This document shows, one piece after another, positions 25,750-35,062 of a stretch of DNA of 35,062 bases (positions are counted from its first letter, which is position 1; the number at the start of each line of letters is the position of its first letter). Position numbers and translations under genes: made by a program. Source of the DNA: Nannochloropsis salina CCMP1776 (lineage: Eukaryota > Sar > Eustigmatophyceae > Eustigmatales > Monodopsidaceae); assembly GCA_004565275.1 (NCBI GenBank), contig SDOX01000018.1, forward strand, positions 12,306-47,367, given 5' to 3'. Under the pieces are notes generated by a model. It made no database searches. It worked only from the letters and a program-made list of their open reading frames with translations, and had not been told where the DNA came from.

Positions 25750-27493
25750 CCTTGCTCATGCAAAGTACCCCTTCATGCTCGTCAACATACCTCACAAATT
25801 GCCCGTTGACCTTTTTCCAACGCCTGAAGCCATCAGACCGCTGTCTGTCCGTCCCTTGCTCTGAACATCATGCCCACTATAAATCAAGGGAGAAGAACCA
25901 CGTGCTACTGACTTGCCGAAACGCTGTCACGGTCAATCCACCACCTTTTGAGAAGAAGTGTATGTAAACGTGATGCAAAACGCAGGAAAATACAGGACAG
26001 AGCAGGGGGAAATGTTGTGAAGGGAAATACGATTGCCTTCTCATCGAAATTCTGTCCCTTCAAATTATTTATCTCCCTCAATCAGGCCTAGCCAAGCAAG
26101 TGCGTACTGACAGGATTGAATGCACACGTTTCCTCCCTCCCTCCCCCTCTCCTCCAAACGCCTCCTGACACCACCATCCCACGCTCTCCCAGTCCACATA
26201 CAGAGTCGACGGACCCCCCAGACTTGGTCGGGTGGAGTGCCGGAGGCAGGGATAAGAAAGGGAACAAGAAAGCTGAAGAAAGCGAGGAAATCGCCAAAGA
26301 TTCTTTTCCACAGTCGACACAGTCCCGGCCAAAATTTTGAAGATAAGGAGGGAGCGACCGTGAAAATGCGGTGACACCTGCGTGCAGTCTTTTGAAAAGG
26401 CACGAAAGAAGGCTTGCGCGAGGTGGGTTCTACCCCTTTCTTACCAGAGAGGCGTCACTCTCCAAAGCGAAGTACCAGCACTTTATTTACAAGGCTTGTC
26501 ACCGCGCTTTTCGCATGCATTTTTGTCTGTTCGACACGTCTGTTTTGTGCCCACGACGTGTGCGAATGTGATCTTGTCATAATAAAGGAAGTTAAAGAAG
26601 AATAAAAGAAGTGTAAATGTTTTGGGTGTAACATTTGTGAATACGTGGGAGGGCTTGTTCTTGACGACCCTTCGTTGCTATCTTCCTCTTATTTTCGTTA
26701 GAAATAGTCCCTTTTACCCATACACATTACGCGCTTGCATACGTAGTATGCAGCATACGCAGTATATAGACCGGCAGAATGTTGTTTTCTGCCCAGAATA
26801 TGCAAGTCTCAATCTTTGACACATAGCAGGAGTTTTCCTATTGCACCATGGGGCACTTATTTTGGCCGGATGATTCGTTCCACTCAGATCACCACCATTT
26901 CCGCCACGCTCCAAATTTCCTTTCCTACTTTCCGAGTACTTTGGGGCATATTTTCCTGCCCCTGGCCTGCTGTTAGGCCTCAACATACAAGCTTTGGCGG
27001 TGTCCTCTTTCTTGTAAAAACATCCCCCCGGACATCCTCGCAAGCACGGCATGATGCGTTTGAGCATCACTCTATTGCTGTGCGGCTTACTTCTCACAAA
27101 TATAGGACCACCAGATTCTTGATTAAATACCTACCTAATCATGGACCTCACCTGTGACACGCAGAGGACTTCTACTCCTATTTTGACTGTCGCCATTTGA
27201 GAATCAGGGCGCTTTAAAAATCGTTCTACAAACTTAACCGCATATAGATAATCCGTTCCAAGCGCCCTTTCCTTACTCTTTCCCTGCATCCTTTTCACCT
27301 CCACTTAAAGGCCATTACGGCCGCGACTTTGCCCACTCCGGAAGCTCTCCATTGGTATTCCTTGTCCACAAAACACATGATCATCCTCCTTCTCCCGTTC
27401 TCTTTGTGGCCATGTGGAACAGACCAAAGAGCTAGGGAACTCGCCCTTTCTCCCACCCTCCTCCTTGTGCAGCCTCTGTGGGACCACAGCAAC
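25750..27493. other. no gene recognised
   Basis: Spacer between the kinase start and the end of the LRR gene, both on the - strand. The right part should hold the LRR gene's 3' UTR and the left part the kinase promoter. Frames near 26065-26403 (-) and 26116-26340 (+) overlap each other and show no motif. Confidence 0.55.
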
Positions 27494-29383
27494 CTACCCG
27501 GAGGAAGCCGGAGCCGACTGGGTGCGGCGAATGATGGGCACGGAAGATTTGCGTTCAAGACGCACCACCGGCATGTTCGGCTCCCGACCTCCATGTGAAC
27601 CTCCTTCCCTCCCTCCGCGCAGCGCCAGCACTTGGCACCGGGCCCGAGTCGGGTCAAGGCCGTTGAAGGTCATGTCCACGTCTCGGAGGGCCGGGAGGAG
27701 GACGGGGCTCAAGAGGATGGGGAGGAGCAAAGTGGCAGGCTCGTCCGACATCCCGTTCACCGCCAGGTCCAGGGACTCCAAGCCCTTCATCCCTCCCTGT
27801 TGGAAGCACGCGGCGACGTGCGCGAAGCCAAAGGGGCCGAGCTCGTTCGAGCGCAGGCTTAAACTCCGCAAGCGCGGGCAGGAGCCTTCGGCCAACGCCG
27901 CCATCAGAAAGCCTACCCCTTCGGCATGGATGCCGTTCCGGCCCAAATTCAAACGCTCCAGCCCTCGCACCGCCCCCCGTCGGATCGCTTCCGACAAGAG
28001 GAAAGCACCTTCGGCCGTCATGGCGTTGTCCTCCACGTCCAGGCTTTTCATCGCCGGTTGTGGACGTTGGATCAAGGCAGACGCCAGCAGCGCCGTCCCC
28101 TCCGCGTACAAATAATTGCCTCCCACGTCTAACCCTGCCAAGCGCGGGCAGGTCCCCCGGGTCAAGAGGGAGCCGACCGAGGCGGCCCCCTTCGAGCCTA
28201 TCTTGTTCCCACGTAGGTCCAACCAGGTCAAGGCGGGGCACCGGCCTTGGCCCAGCGCCTCCGTCAGGGCGGCCGTCCCGTCCCCATAAATCCGGTTCCG
28301 GGAGAGAATCAAACGGCGCAACGCCGGCACCGCCCCTTGCGCCAGGGCAATGGCCAGGGCCTCGGCGCCTTGCGGGTACAGATGGTTGTCCGACAAGTCC
28401 AATGTCTCTAAGCCTCCCCCCCCGCCCAGACTCAGGGCTCGAGCCAACGCGCGGATGCCCTCTGTGCTCACGGCGCTTTCCGGTATGGCCAGACGACGGA
28501 GATGGGGGAGTTTCGAGTCCACCAAGGCCTTAGCCAGGTACACCAGACCCTTGTCCGTCAAGGTATTGTGACCCACCGAGAGCTCTTCCAATAACGGACA
28601 GGTCGCCTGACTCACCGCCTCGATGATCAAAAGCATGCCCTCCGCGTTCGCCTTGTTCCCGTCCATGTCCAATACCCGGAGGTTCGCCCCCGCCCCTCCT
28701 TTCAATGCCTTCGCCAGCACGGTCACGCCACGGGAACCCATCCCGTTCCCTGCCAGGCGCAGCACCCGTAGAGATGGAGCCAGCCCGTGAGTCTGCATGG
28801 CAATGCTCAACGCCTCCGCCCCCCCTGGCCCGATCCCGCACGCTGTCAGGTTCAACGAGTCTAACTCAGGACACGCTCCTCCCCGCAATCGCTCAGCCAA
28901 CATTCGCGTCCCACAGGCACCTAAACGACGTTGAGAAAAGTCGAGCGAGCGCATTTGTGCGCAGGCATTGATGCCCATCAGATCCAAGAGGCTGCGGACC
29001 GATATGGCGTCCAGGCTCAAAAACGACATGACATGCTTCCACAGTTCGGAGGGCAACGGGAACCTGGGAGAAGCCTCCAGACAAGACGACGACGAAAAAG
29101 AAAGGCTGCTTGTGTCACTGGCAGCGCAGGTGGAAGATGGGAGGCTCATTGCGATCCGACTGGCCGTGGTTTGCGTCGTGGACGACCATCGAGCTGCTTT
29201 GCTTCGTCGTCGGTTCCTCAAGGCGACTGTCTCCAAGCTTGCCCCTGCGCCCAAAGCTTCCGGGGTCAAAGGAGCATTTTGTGTTGTTAGCAAGCCCGCA
29301 GCGGAAGGCGTCGTGAGGACGAAAGAGGCATTTCTTTCCTCCGCGTCGACACCTTCCAAGGTGGAAAATCGCCTTGTGGTCAT
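27494..29383 (-). CDS. intronless F-box-like / leucine-rich repeat protein (RNI type)
   Basis: One uninterrupted frame of 629 residues on the - strand, from ATG at 29383 to a stop at 27494, in contrast to the intron-rich neighbours. Residues 1-105 are Ser/Thr-rich. An F-box-like segment (PLPSELWKHVMSFLSLDA) follows near residue 110. About fifteen leucine-rich repeats of 28-32 residues then run to about residue 580, each with an LxxLxLxxN-like core (LETLDLSDNHLY, LTWLDLRGNKIG, LERLNLGRNGIH). The repeat class is ribonuclease-inhibitor/NLRC3-like. With the F-box-like segment, a substrate receptor of an SCF ubiquitin ligase is possible; a plain protein-binding scaffold is the alternative. The tail holds a GGRE-type stretch from a GGGA tract, then RKSSVP and RTQSAP, which both fit 14-3-3 mode-1 sites. 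Confidence 0.88.
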   Translation of the reverse strand: MTTRRFSTLEGVDAEERNASFVLTTPSAAGLLTTQNAPLTPEALGAGASLETVALRNRRRSKAARWSSTTQTTASRIAMSLPSSTCAASDTSSLSFSSSSCLEASPRFPLPSELWKHVMSFLSLDAISVRSLLDLMGINACAQMRSLDFSQRRLGACGTRMLAERLRGGACPELDSLNLTACGIGPGGAEALSIAMQTHGLAPSLRVLRLAGNGMGSRGVTVLAKALKGGAGANLRVLDMDGNKANAEGMLLIIEAVSQATCPLLEELSVGHNTLTDKGLVYLAKALVDSKLPHLRRLAIPESAVSTEGIRALARALSLGGGGGLETLDLSDNHLYPQGAEALAIALAQGAVPALRRLILSRNRIYGDGTAALTEALGQGRCPALTWLDLRGNKIGSKGAASVGSLLTRGTCPRLAGLDVGGNYLYAEGTALLASALIQRPQPAMKSLDVEDNAMTAEGAFLLSEAIRRGAVRGLERLNLGRNGIHAEGVGFLMAALAEGSCPRLRSLSLRSNELGPFGFAHVAACFQQGGMKGLESLDLAVNGMSDEPATLLLPILLSPVLLPALRDVDMTFNGLDPTRARCQVLALRGGREGGSHGGREPNMPVVRLERKSSVPIIRRTQSAPASSG

Positions 29384-30833
29384 CTTCTAAAGATTTGCGT
29401 GTCCACCTCCTTCTGGCTGGCCTGTTATTGAATGGAAAAGAGAGGATAAAGATTTAAGTAGGCGGTTTACCGTTCATATACTTCCTCGATGGAGGAGGAT
29501 ACGAAAAAGAGAAAGAGGAAAATTGTTGCGAGGTAGGGACACATCATGACTTGCGTAAATCGGGTGAAAACGAAAATTTCAAGCCGAAATGTGTAATTGT
29601 TGTGTTTATTGAGAATAAAAGGCTTTACGAGTTTATCGATAGCGGGTGAAATCGGTGGGCGGCACGTGACGTCTCGCTGGGGTTTGGAAGGAACAAGACT
29701 CGGCTTGTCGAGGACGTTCGAAATAAAATGAGCACGCACCATCTCCCATCTCTGCAATTAAACAGGTCAGCATTGTTCGCAAGTCCCTCCGAGAAAAATG
29801 CATGTCCCTGAAGACAGTAAAATACAGTCCAATGACCCAACGAAAAAAAACTTGCGCGCTTCGCACCAAGACCGGTGGCTTCTGGTTTCCTTTATGTCGT
29901 CCATTTGAAGGCCGCACCGGCTTGGACCAACGGCTGACGAAGATTTTGAATTTTACCGTTTTTAAGCCCGGGGAGGTCGAGTCCAGCCAAAAAAGGCGTG
30001 GCGACCCAGCTGGATGCCCGGCAACGATAAAAACCACGCAATATTGTGGTGTATGCCCGTTTAAGCTTGTAGTGTGATGAGGTAGCACGCGAGGGACAAA
30101 TATGATTTTGAAAAACTTGGTCCAACGGCCCAAGGAGTACGTTGGGAAGCGCGGGAAACTCTCGTACTCGATCAATCTACGTCGCCTTTAGCTGGTGATA
30201 AATCTACGGTGATATCAAATCCCCCGTATTCTTTCCAAGCACTTCAGATATCTTGCTTGGGATGATTAACTAAGGTGCAGTGAATAGCTTGTATGTGTTT
30301 CTCTGGCTGTCGTCGATTCGCCGGAAAGACATCACGCATGTGTCCAACTTCATTTGTACAAGCAAAGAGCCGCCTACAGCCAAAAATGCCCACAACTCCG
30401 CCTCCGAAGCTTTTGATTGCCATCCCGGGACCCTCATAAAATCGAAAAGCTTGTCTAAACACCGAAGCCACGCCGGATGTACAAAAACAGTATGGAAGGA
30501 AGAAGGATGAATCCACCCTAGTTTGGTTAGAGGAAGTGAGCTCATCGAGGGGACGAACGTGAAATGAGGAAAAAAGGATTGGAAACTCCTTGTAAAAATC
30601 AAGAGAAGTAGCCAATTGTTTTCACGACGTGATTGATAGTGCTGTGCCACCCATATCTTTCGTGACTCTTCTTTCCAAACATTCCATGCTAAAACCATCT
30701 GTTTCAGTAACGACTGCTTAGCCCCTTAGTTCTATGCCTCATTTACGTTCACCAAACCCATCAATTTTGCTTCTCGTCTTTTGTATCCCTCTTACCCCCT
30801 TTCTCCCTCCTCGCCTCCCCCCCCTCTCCGTCC
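29384..30833. other. no gene recognised
   Basis: Upstream region of the LRR gene and downstream region of TYW1. It is AT-richer than its surroundings. Open frames of 90-180 codons occur on both strands around 29630-30175 and 30244-30698 and overlap each other, but none has a recognisable motif or convincing splice partners. Confidence 0.5.
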
Positions 30834-32755
30834 CTACCCGCACCCACTATCTGTTGGCCTGTATGGTACTTCCTCCACCACGCCCGCCTTATTCCTCCTG
30901 AAACGCGTGTCCACAGGGTCAAATCCCTCTTCGGGCGCCCCCTTGAGGGCCCATGCGGGGGTCTCCGCGCAATAATCCGAAGCGTCGAATTCGGTGCCAT
31001 CCTTCTCGAACTGAACGCACGGTCCATCGATAGTCAGTGACCCAGTGACAGCGAGCAGGGAAAGGGAGAAGGGGAAAGAAAATGAGAAATAAAGAAGAAG
31101 GTATAAAGGTCTTATTCAGTGCCTTTGCTACTCGAGATTGCCTCCAAAACCTCCTTTTTGACACCTTCTTCCCCTTCCTCCCCATCTGTCCCCCCCTGCA
31201 ATCCCTCCTCCCTACCCGCTCGATCAAATCGTGGAATTTCGCATAGTCGATCCAAGTGTACCATTTCCCCCCCCGGTGGAACGTCTTTTTCCGCGCCAGA
31301 AGCGTGCAGCAGGAATGAGCGTGCTCCGCCATGAATTCGTATTCGCCTGTATCCAGAGAAAGGAGGAAAGGAGGAAAGGAGGGAGGGAGGGAGGAAGGGG
31401 GAGAGGGAGGGAGGGAGGGAGGGAGGGAGGGAGGGAGGAGGGAAGAACCTGGCTAAGAAAGAATTATAATTTTCACTCGCACACACACCACCCACTTCTC
31501 TTTCGCCTTTCCTCCCTCCCTCCCTTCCTCCTTCCCTCCCTCTCCCCCCACCTCAAGCTCGTCCACGTAGTCATACTCGGCCATGTCCGTCACGGTCACA
31601 GCGAAATGGTACCCGGAGATATTCATGGCGAAGGCTTCTTTCTGCGAGGGAAGAGGGAAACGTGCGATTGAATGATATTCCTCAATACCGACAAGATGTA
31701 TCGCGCCCGTTCGCCTCCACCCGTCCCTTCCTCCCTCCCTCCCTCCCTCCCTCCCTCCCTCCCTCCCTCCCTCCCCACCTGGAAGACCTCAGCCAGCTTC
31801 CTCCCGCTCCCAGTCCCGGAGCCCACCAATACCCGCAACGGCACCTGCTTGATGCCCCCTCCCTCCCTCCTTCCTTCCTTCCTTCCCTCCTTCGGCCCCT
31901 GTCCACCCTCCGGCTCCACCCCCTTCTCTTCCGAAACTTGGCACCCGCACCTTCCTTCCCTCCCTCCTTCCCTCCCTCCTCCACAACAGCCCTCTCCCGC
32001 CACCTCGGGCGCTTCCTGCGCGGTCTCTGCTCTGGGCGTCAAGGTACGTGTGATCAGGGACACGGGCTCCGTGCCACTGCCTCCTTCTTGCGTGGGCCTC
32101 CCCACCGGCGATTTCGGGGCCCGCCCCTCCCCCCTGCCCTCGACCCTCCAGAACCGAAGGGGGAGGAGGACAAGGAGGAGGGTGCCGATGGTAGGGAAGA
32201 TGAGGAGATGGGAGAGGTGTCCGGCGAAGAAACGACCGCCTTTGGCGTACCTTCCTCTTTCCCACTTTCAACGGGTCCTTCGCCCTCCCCTCCCTTCCAA
32301 ACCGTCTCCTTGGATGCCCCATCCTCCTCCTCGTTCCACTCCGTTTCCGCGGTCTTTCCTTCACTTGCCACGCCTTCTCTAGCCGCCACTTCCTCCCTTT
32401 CCCCCCCAACTACCTCATCCGTAACCTTCTCTGGATGGCTTTCCTCAGGGGTCGCCGCCATAACAGCGGCCGGTGGGCCGTTCGACCACAAGAAGATGAA
32501 GAGGGGCAGTAAAAGGAGTAGGAGAGACGCAACGATGGGCACCGCCAGGGAGGAGTAGATCGAGGCGTAGTGCTTGGTTACCGCCCATGCCTGTGTAAGC
32601 TGATCGGTAGCCCGTTCCACCAAGGTGGGGGGGGGAGGAGGGGGAGGTAGGGGAGGAGGGTAGAGCCAGTCGTACACCGCCACCAAATAATCATAGGTGT
32701 TGTATTTGCTCTGTGGCATGCTTTTAATCGTCTTGAAAAGGCTTGAGGGCTTCAA
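30834..32755 (-). CDS. TYW1: tRNA wybutosine-synthesising protein 1 (TYW1), catalytic centre absent
   Basis: The - strand start MKPSSLFKTIKS at 32755 is followed by a hydrophobic segment (LLLLLLPLFIFLW, near residues 75-90), fitting the membrane anchor of eukaryotic TYW1, and by an acidic linker. The flavodoxin start RVLVGSGTGSGRKLAEVFQ ends at 31779. Exon 31641-31552 continues it (YHFAVTVTDMAEYDY). The next exons are already the family C terminus: 31346-31216 (EHAHSCCTLLARK, GGKWYTWIDYAKFHDL) and 31010-30834 (TPAWALKGAPEEGFDP). The rest of the flavodoxin domain and the radical-SAM core with its CxxxCxxC cluster site, about 400 residues, are missing. Exon 31552 ends in phase 0 but 31346 needs phase 1, so these two are not natural neighbours. 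TYW1 normally builds the tricyclic wybutosine core on tRNA-Phe at the ER surface. The frame switch within the linker (about 32050-32110) is unresolved. Confidence 0.87.
31377..31440. repeat. GGGA tract (CCCT in the transcript) in the TYW1 intron at the missing core
   Basis: Lies between the two exons where the radical-SAM domain should be, just before the acceptor at 31347. Confidence 0.93.
31731..31774. repeat. CCCT tract (GGGA in the transcript) after a TYW1 donor
   Basis: In sense orientation it is GGGA starting a few bases after the donor at 31778. Confidence 0.94.
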
Positions 32756-33894
32756 TGTGCGCTGATAACGCGTAAACGACTGCTGGATCCGAACCTAATT
32801 CAAAGCCATGCCCGTCTATCATGCGATGCAGCACCTCGGCTGTTCTGCTTTGTGGTGACAGTGAGGAAAAATACAATCAGAGGCCCTGTCAGCTCGTGCT
32901 ATGAACGATAATGCGCACTGGTCGCCCTTGTGCCTCTCGTTTCTTTGTAAAAAACGTTTCCGAGAGCGGTATGCAATCTCATGCGTGGAAGTCGACTGGT
33001 GTGGGACTCTTGAATTCTTGTTCTGTCTACCGCCTCGAGCTTCATTCGCCCGCCCCCAGGTTTTTACCCGCGATGCGATGCCAAGAAAACCAAAAATCGA
33101 CTGCCACGCCGTTCTCTGTCATCGACAAAGCAGGGTGCACACGGTGTCTCGCGCGCCGTTCCATGTTAAATCGTGTTTCGTGGAAGGAAGTAAATTATTG
33201 GCAAGGATATGAAAGCTTGGCTACTGTTTTTCGCTTTGCCGGGTAGCTTTCCACCACGCGACAACGTCGTCAAAATTGACATGCAAACCCTCTCTTTTTT
33301 CGTTGTGCCCGTCAACATCACGTCTTTCGTAACAGTTGAGTCTATAGTACATAGCTGATATGTTTTGAAGTAAAGGAAAATTTTTTCCTTCTTCAAGGAG
33401 ATCAAGCTACTTCGATAGATGTCACGTTGCTCACGAAAAGGAATGAATTTGACTTATAGATGCTGCATAAAACAACACATAGCGACAATGTTTATCCCCC
33501 CAAAATTCTAGACCAGTTCTATGTTTTCGCGGGAGTGCAACGCAAACACTGCTTCAACCTTCAAAAGAGGAAGTCGCCCGCGAATTACTTTGGAGAGTGG
33601 TGACTGGGAGAAAGAGGGTGGCTGGGGGGGGCTAAAAGATGCTAAGACAGAATAAAACAAGAACGGAAAAGTCTCGAGAATACAACTCCAAAGAAAAACG
33701 CGCTCGGCAGGTTGAGCCCTTGCAGAGCAATCCTTGACAAGGTCTCGAGTGGGAGGCGCCCCTAGTATCTTTTCTTCTATGCCGACAACCGAACCACACT
33801 CGTAGATCTACCCGAGGCCTGCCGGAAAACAGGCGTCGTGCCTTTTCCCTCACACTCGGCGGGGACACAATCTGCGTTGCACGAAATCCCCGCC
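32756..33894. other. no gene recognised
   Basis: Spacer between TYW1 and the WD40 gene, both on -. It should contain the WD40 3' UTR and the TYW1 promoter. Overlapping + frames at 32901-33246 show no motif. Confidence 0.55.
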
Positions 33895-35062
33895 TTAGAA
33901 CGGAGAGAGCTTGACGAGCGTGCCCTGACGGCTGGCTACCCACAGGCACGGCCGTTTCCCTTTCGTTTCCATACCCGGACTTTCCATGGTCACCATTTGG
34001 GAGACATCTGCGTCCAATTGGCCACGGCTGATCGGCTTGGCAGAGAGCGTCTCGTAGACAGAGAGGCGTCGGGACTTCTCACCCGTGACCAGGACGTACC
34101 TGGCGGGGGGGGAAGGGCAGGGGGGGAAGGAAAGGGTGATGAGAAGGGACGCGTCTCTTTTTTTTGCGCGATTGACACAAAACGAGGGATTGTTAGGATC
34201 CCTGCTCGTTCTTATTTTGCTTGTCGTGGCCCCAACGTATACCGGTGCCCTCTGCCCGCGGCTCCCACCTTTTCTCCCCTATTATTTTCCCTTCACATCA
34301 CCTCTTCTTCTTCCCCCTCCTTTCCTCTCTGCCCTCCCTTCTCCTTTCACTCTCTCCTCCCTGCTCCTCACCGTCCTTGGTCATAAAATTCGGGGGCGGT
34401 GATGGCGCTCTGTTTCTGCACCAGTGAGGAGACGTGCCCAAAGTAGGAGCAGAGGGGCTCCCCTCCTCCCTCCCTCTTTCCCTCCCTCCCTCCCTCCCTC
34501 CCTCCTGCCTTCCGAAGGTCCCACAGCCGTAAATGCTGGTCCAATCCCGCTGAAAGGAGGAGGTGGGGCTATGAGAGATGAGGGAGGGAGGGAAGGAGGG
34601 AGAGTGGGTGGTGGTAAGGGAAGGGAGGAGGCATCAGATTGCGAGAATTCCCTCCCTCTTTCCCTCCCTCGTCTTTTCCCCTCCCTCCCACCTCCGAGGG
34701 GTGCCAACGGACGGTGTGGACGGTCCGGGCGTGGGCATGAGGGATGACGAGGCAGGAGGAGGAGGTAAGGGAGGGGGCCCGCAGGTCGACGACCTGGGAA
34801 AATGAGAGCGAGGGAAGGAGGGAGGGAGGGGGGGAGGGAGGGAGGGAGGGAAGGGGAGGGACCATCAAGCAGTTTGTATGTCGCGCTCTTCCCCGGGAAC
34901 CGGGACGGGCATTTGGCTGAGGGGCGGGGAGGTGAGGCGGAGGGAGGAGGGGAGGACGGAGGGAGGGAGGGAGGTACCTTGACCGTCGCAGTCGTTCCCC
35001 GAGACGGCAAGGCGGTGCGAGCCTTGCTCCAACGAGAAGCGCACGCACTTGATGACCGTGTC
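33895..35062 (-). CDS. WD40-repeat protein, C-terminal part (5' end beyond window)
   Basis: Exons on the - strand: 35062-34978, 34916-34863, 34793-34692, 34549-34372 and 34099-33895 (TAA). WD40 features are DTVIKCVRFSLEQGSHRLAV, VVDLRAPS, ARTVHTVRWHPSE and a clear repeat end GLDQHLRLWDLRK. The last exon reads YVLVTGEKSRRLSVYETLS, SRQGTLVKLSPF. These are successive blades of a beta-propeller, so a scaffold role is inferred; the exact family is not recognised. Exon 34793-34692 reads as WD40 only in a frame one base off from that of its neighbours. In exon 34549-34372 a GGGA tract after DLRK is open in frame (Gly/Arg/Glu-rich). It is either translated or removed as an intron with a GC donor (AAG|GCAGGA) and an acceptor at GTGCAG. 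Confidence 0.84.
34816..34850. repeat. GGGA tract (CCCT in the transcript) in WD40 intron 2
   Basis: Fills most of a 69-bp intron that is pyrimidine-rich from donor to acceptor in sense orientation. Confidence 0.92.

Noticed and set aside
30244-30698. Overlapping frames of 76-142 codons on both strands
   Set aside because: No recognisable domain, no consistent exon structure, and mutual overlap on opposite strands.

Overview
This is a stretch of eukaryotic nuclear DNA with spliced genes: short GT-AG introns, sometimes as many as nine per gene, and no operons. Nucleolar, tRNA-modifying and MAP-kinase genes sit beside a gene whose product carries a two-part plastid leader: a signal peptide with Phe straight after the predicted cleavage site, followed by a Ser/Pro-rich transit stretch. 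That leader is typical of algae with red-derived secondary plastids. With the moderately GC-rich, compact genes and the very frequent CCCT/GGGA tracts, it suggests a stramenopile alga, most likely a eustigmatophyte such as Nannochloropsis/Microchloropsis. The organism is an inference; the gene families below come from the translated exons.

Layout. 1-432: possible last exon of an unknown + gene. 492-812: a 49/50-bp tandem repeat with a 99-bp higher order. 1713-3268 (-): small helix-hairpin-helix protein, seven exons, all phases agree. 3546-5025 (+): conserved uncharacterised protein. 6359-8443 (+): sulfide:quinone oxidoreductase whose central part is absent. 9753-11893 (+): plastid [2Fe-2S] ferredoxin followed by a DnaJ-type zinc finger, with a 100-N assembly gap inside. 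12874-17617 (+): complete CPA2 cation/proton antiporter, eight exons. From there to the right edge every gene is on the - strand: IMP3 of the U3 snoRNP (18239-19584), an ERK5-like MAP kinase with a 435-residue tail (21074-25749), an intronless F-box-like/LRR protein (27494-29383), TYW1 wybutosine synthase with its catalytic centre absent (30834-32755), and the C-terminal part of a WD40 protein (33895-35062, 5' end beyond the window).

Two themes run through the window. First, introns of five genes are packed with CCCT/GGGA repeats in a directed layout. One class has GGGA just after the donor and CCCT just before the acceptor, so the two intron ends are complementary in the transcript; the other class is pyrimidine throughout. 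Second, these tracts coincide with trouble: SQR and TYW1 both lose their catalytic middle at such an intron, the only sequencing gap is flanked by them, and two exons (in the MAP kinase and the WD40 gene) are one nucleotide out of frame with their neighbours. Part of this may be assembly collapse, part may be real biology, and long reads plus RNA-seq would separate the two.

The genes do not form one pathway. The most notable protein is the ferredoxin/DnaJ-zinc-finger candidate fusion, and the most notable DNA-level signal is the complementary intron ends. No tRNA, rRNA, CRISPR array, virus-like element or transposon was recognised.
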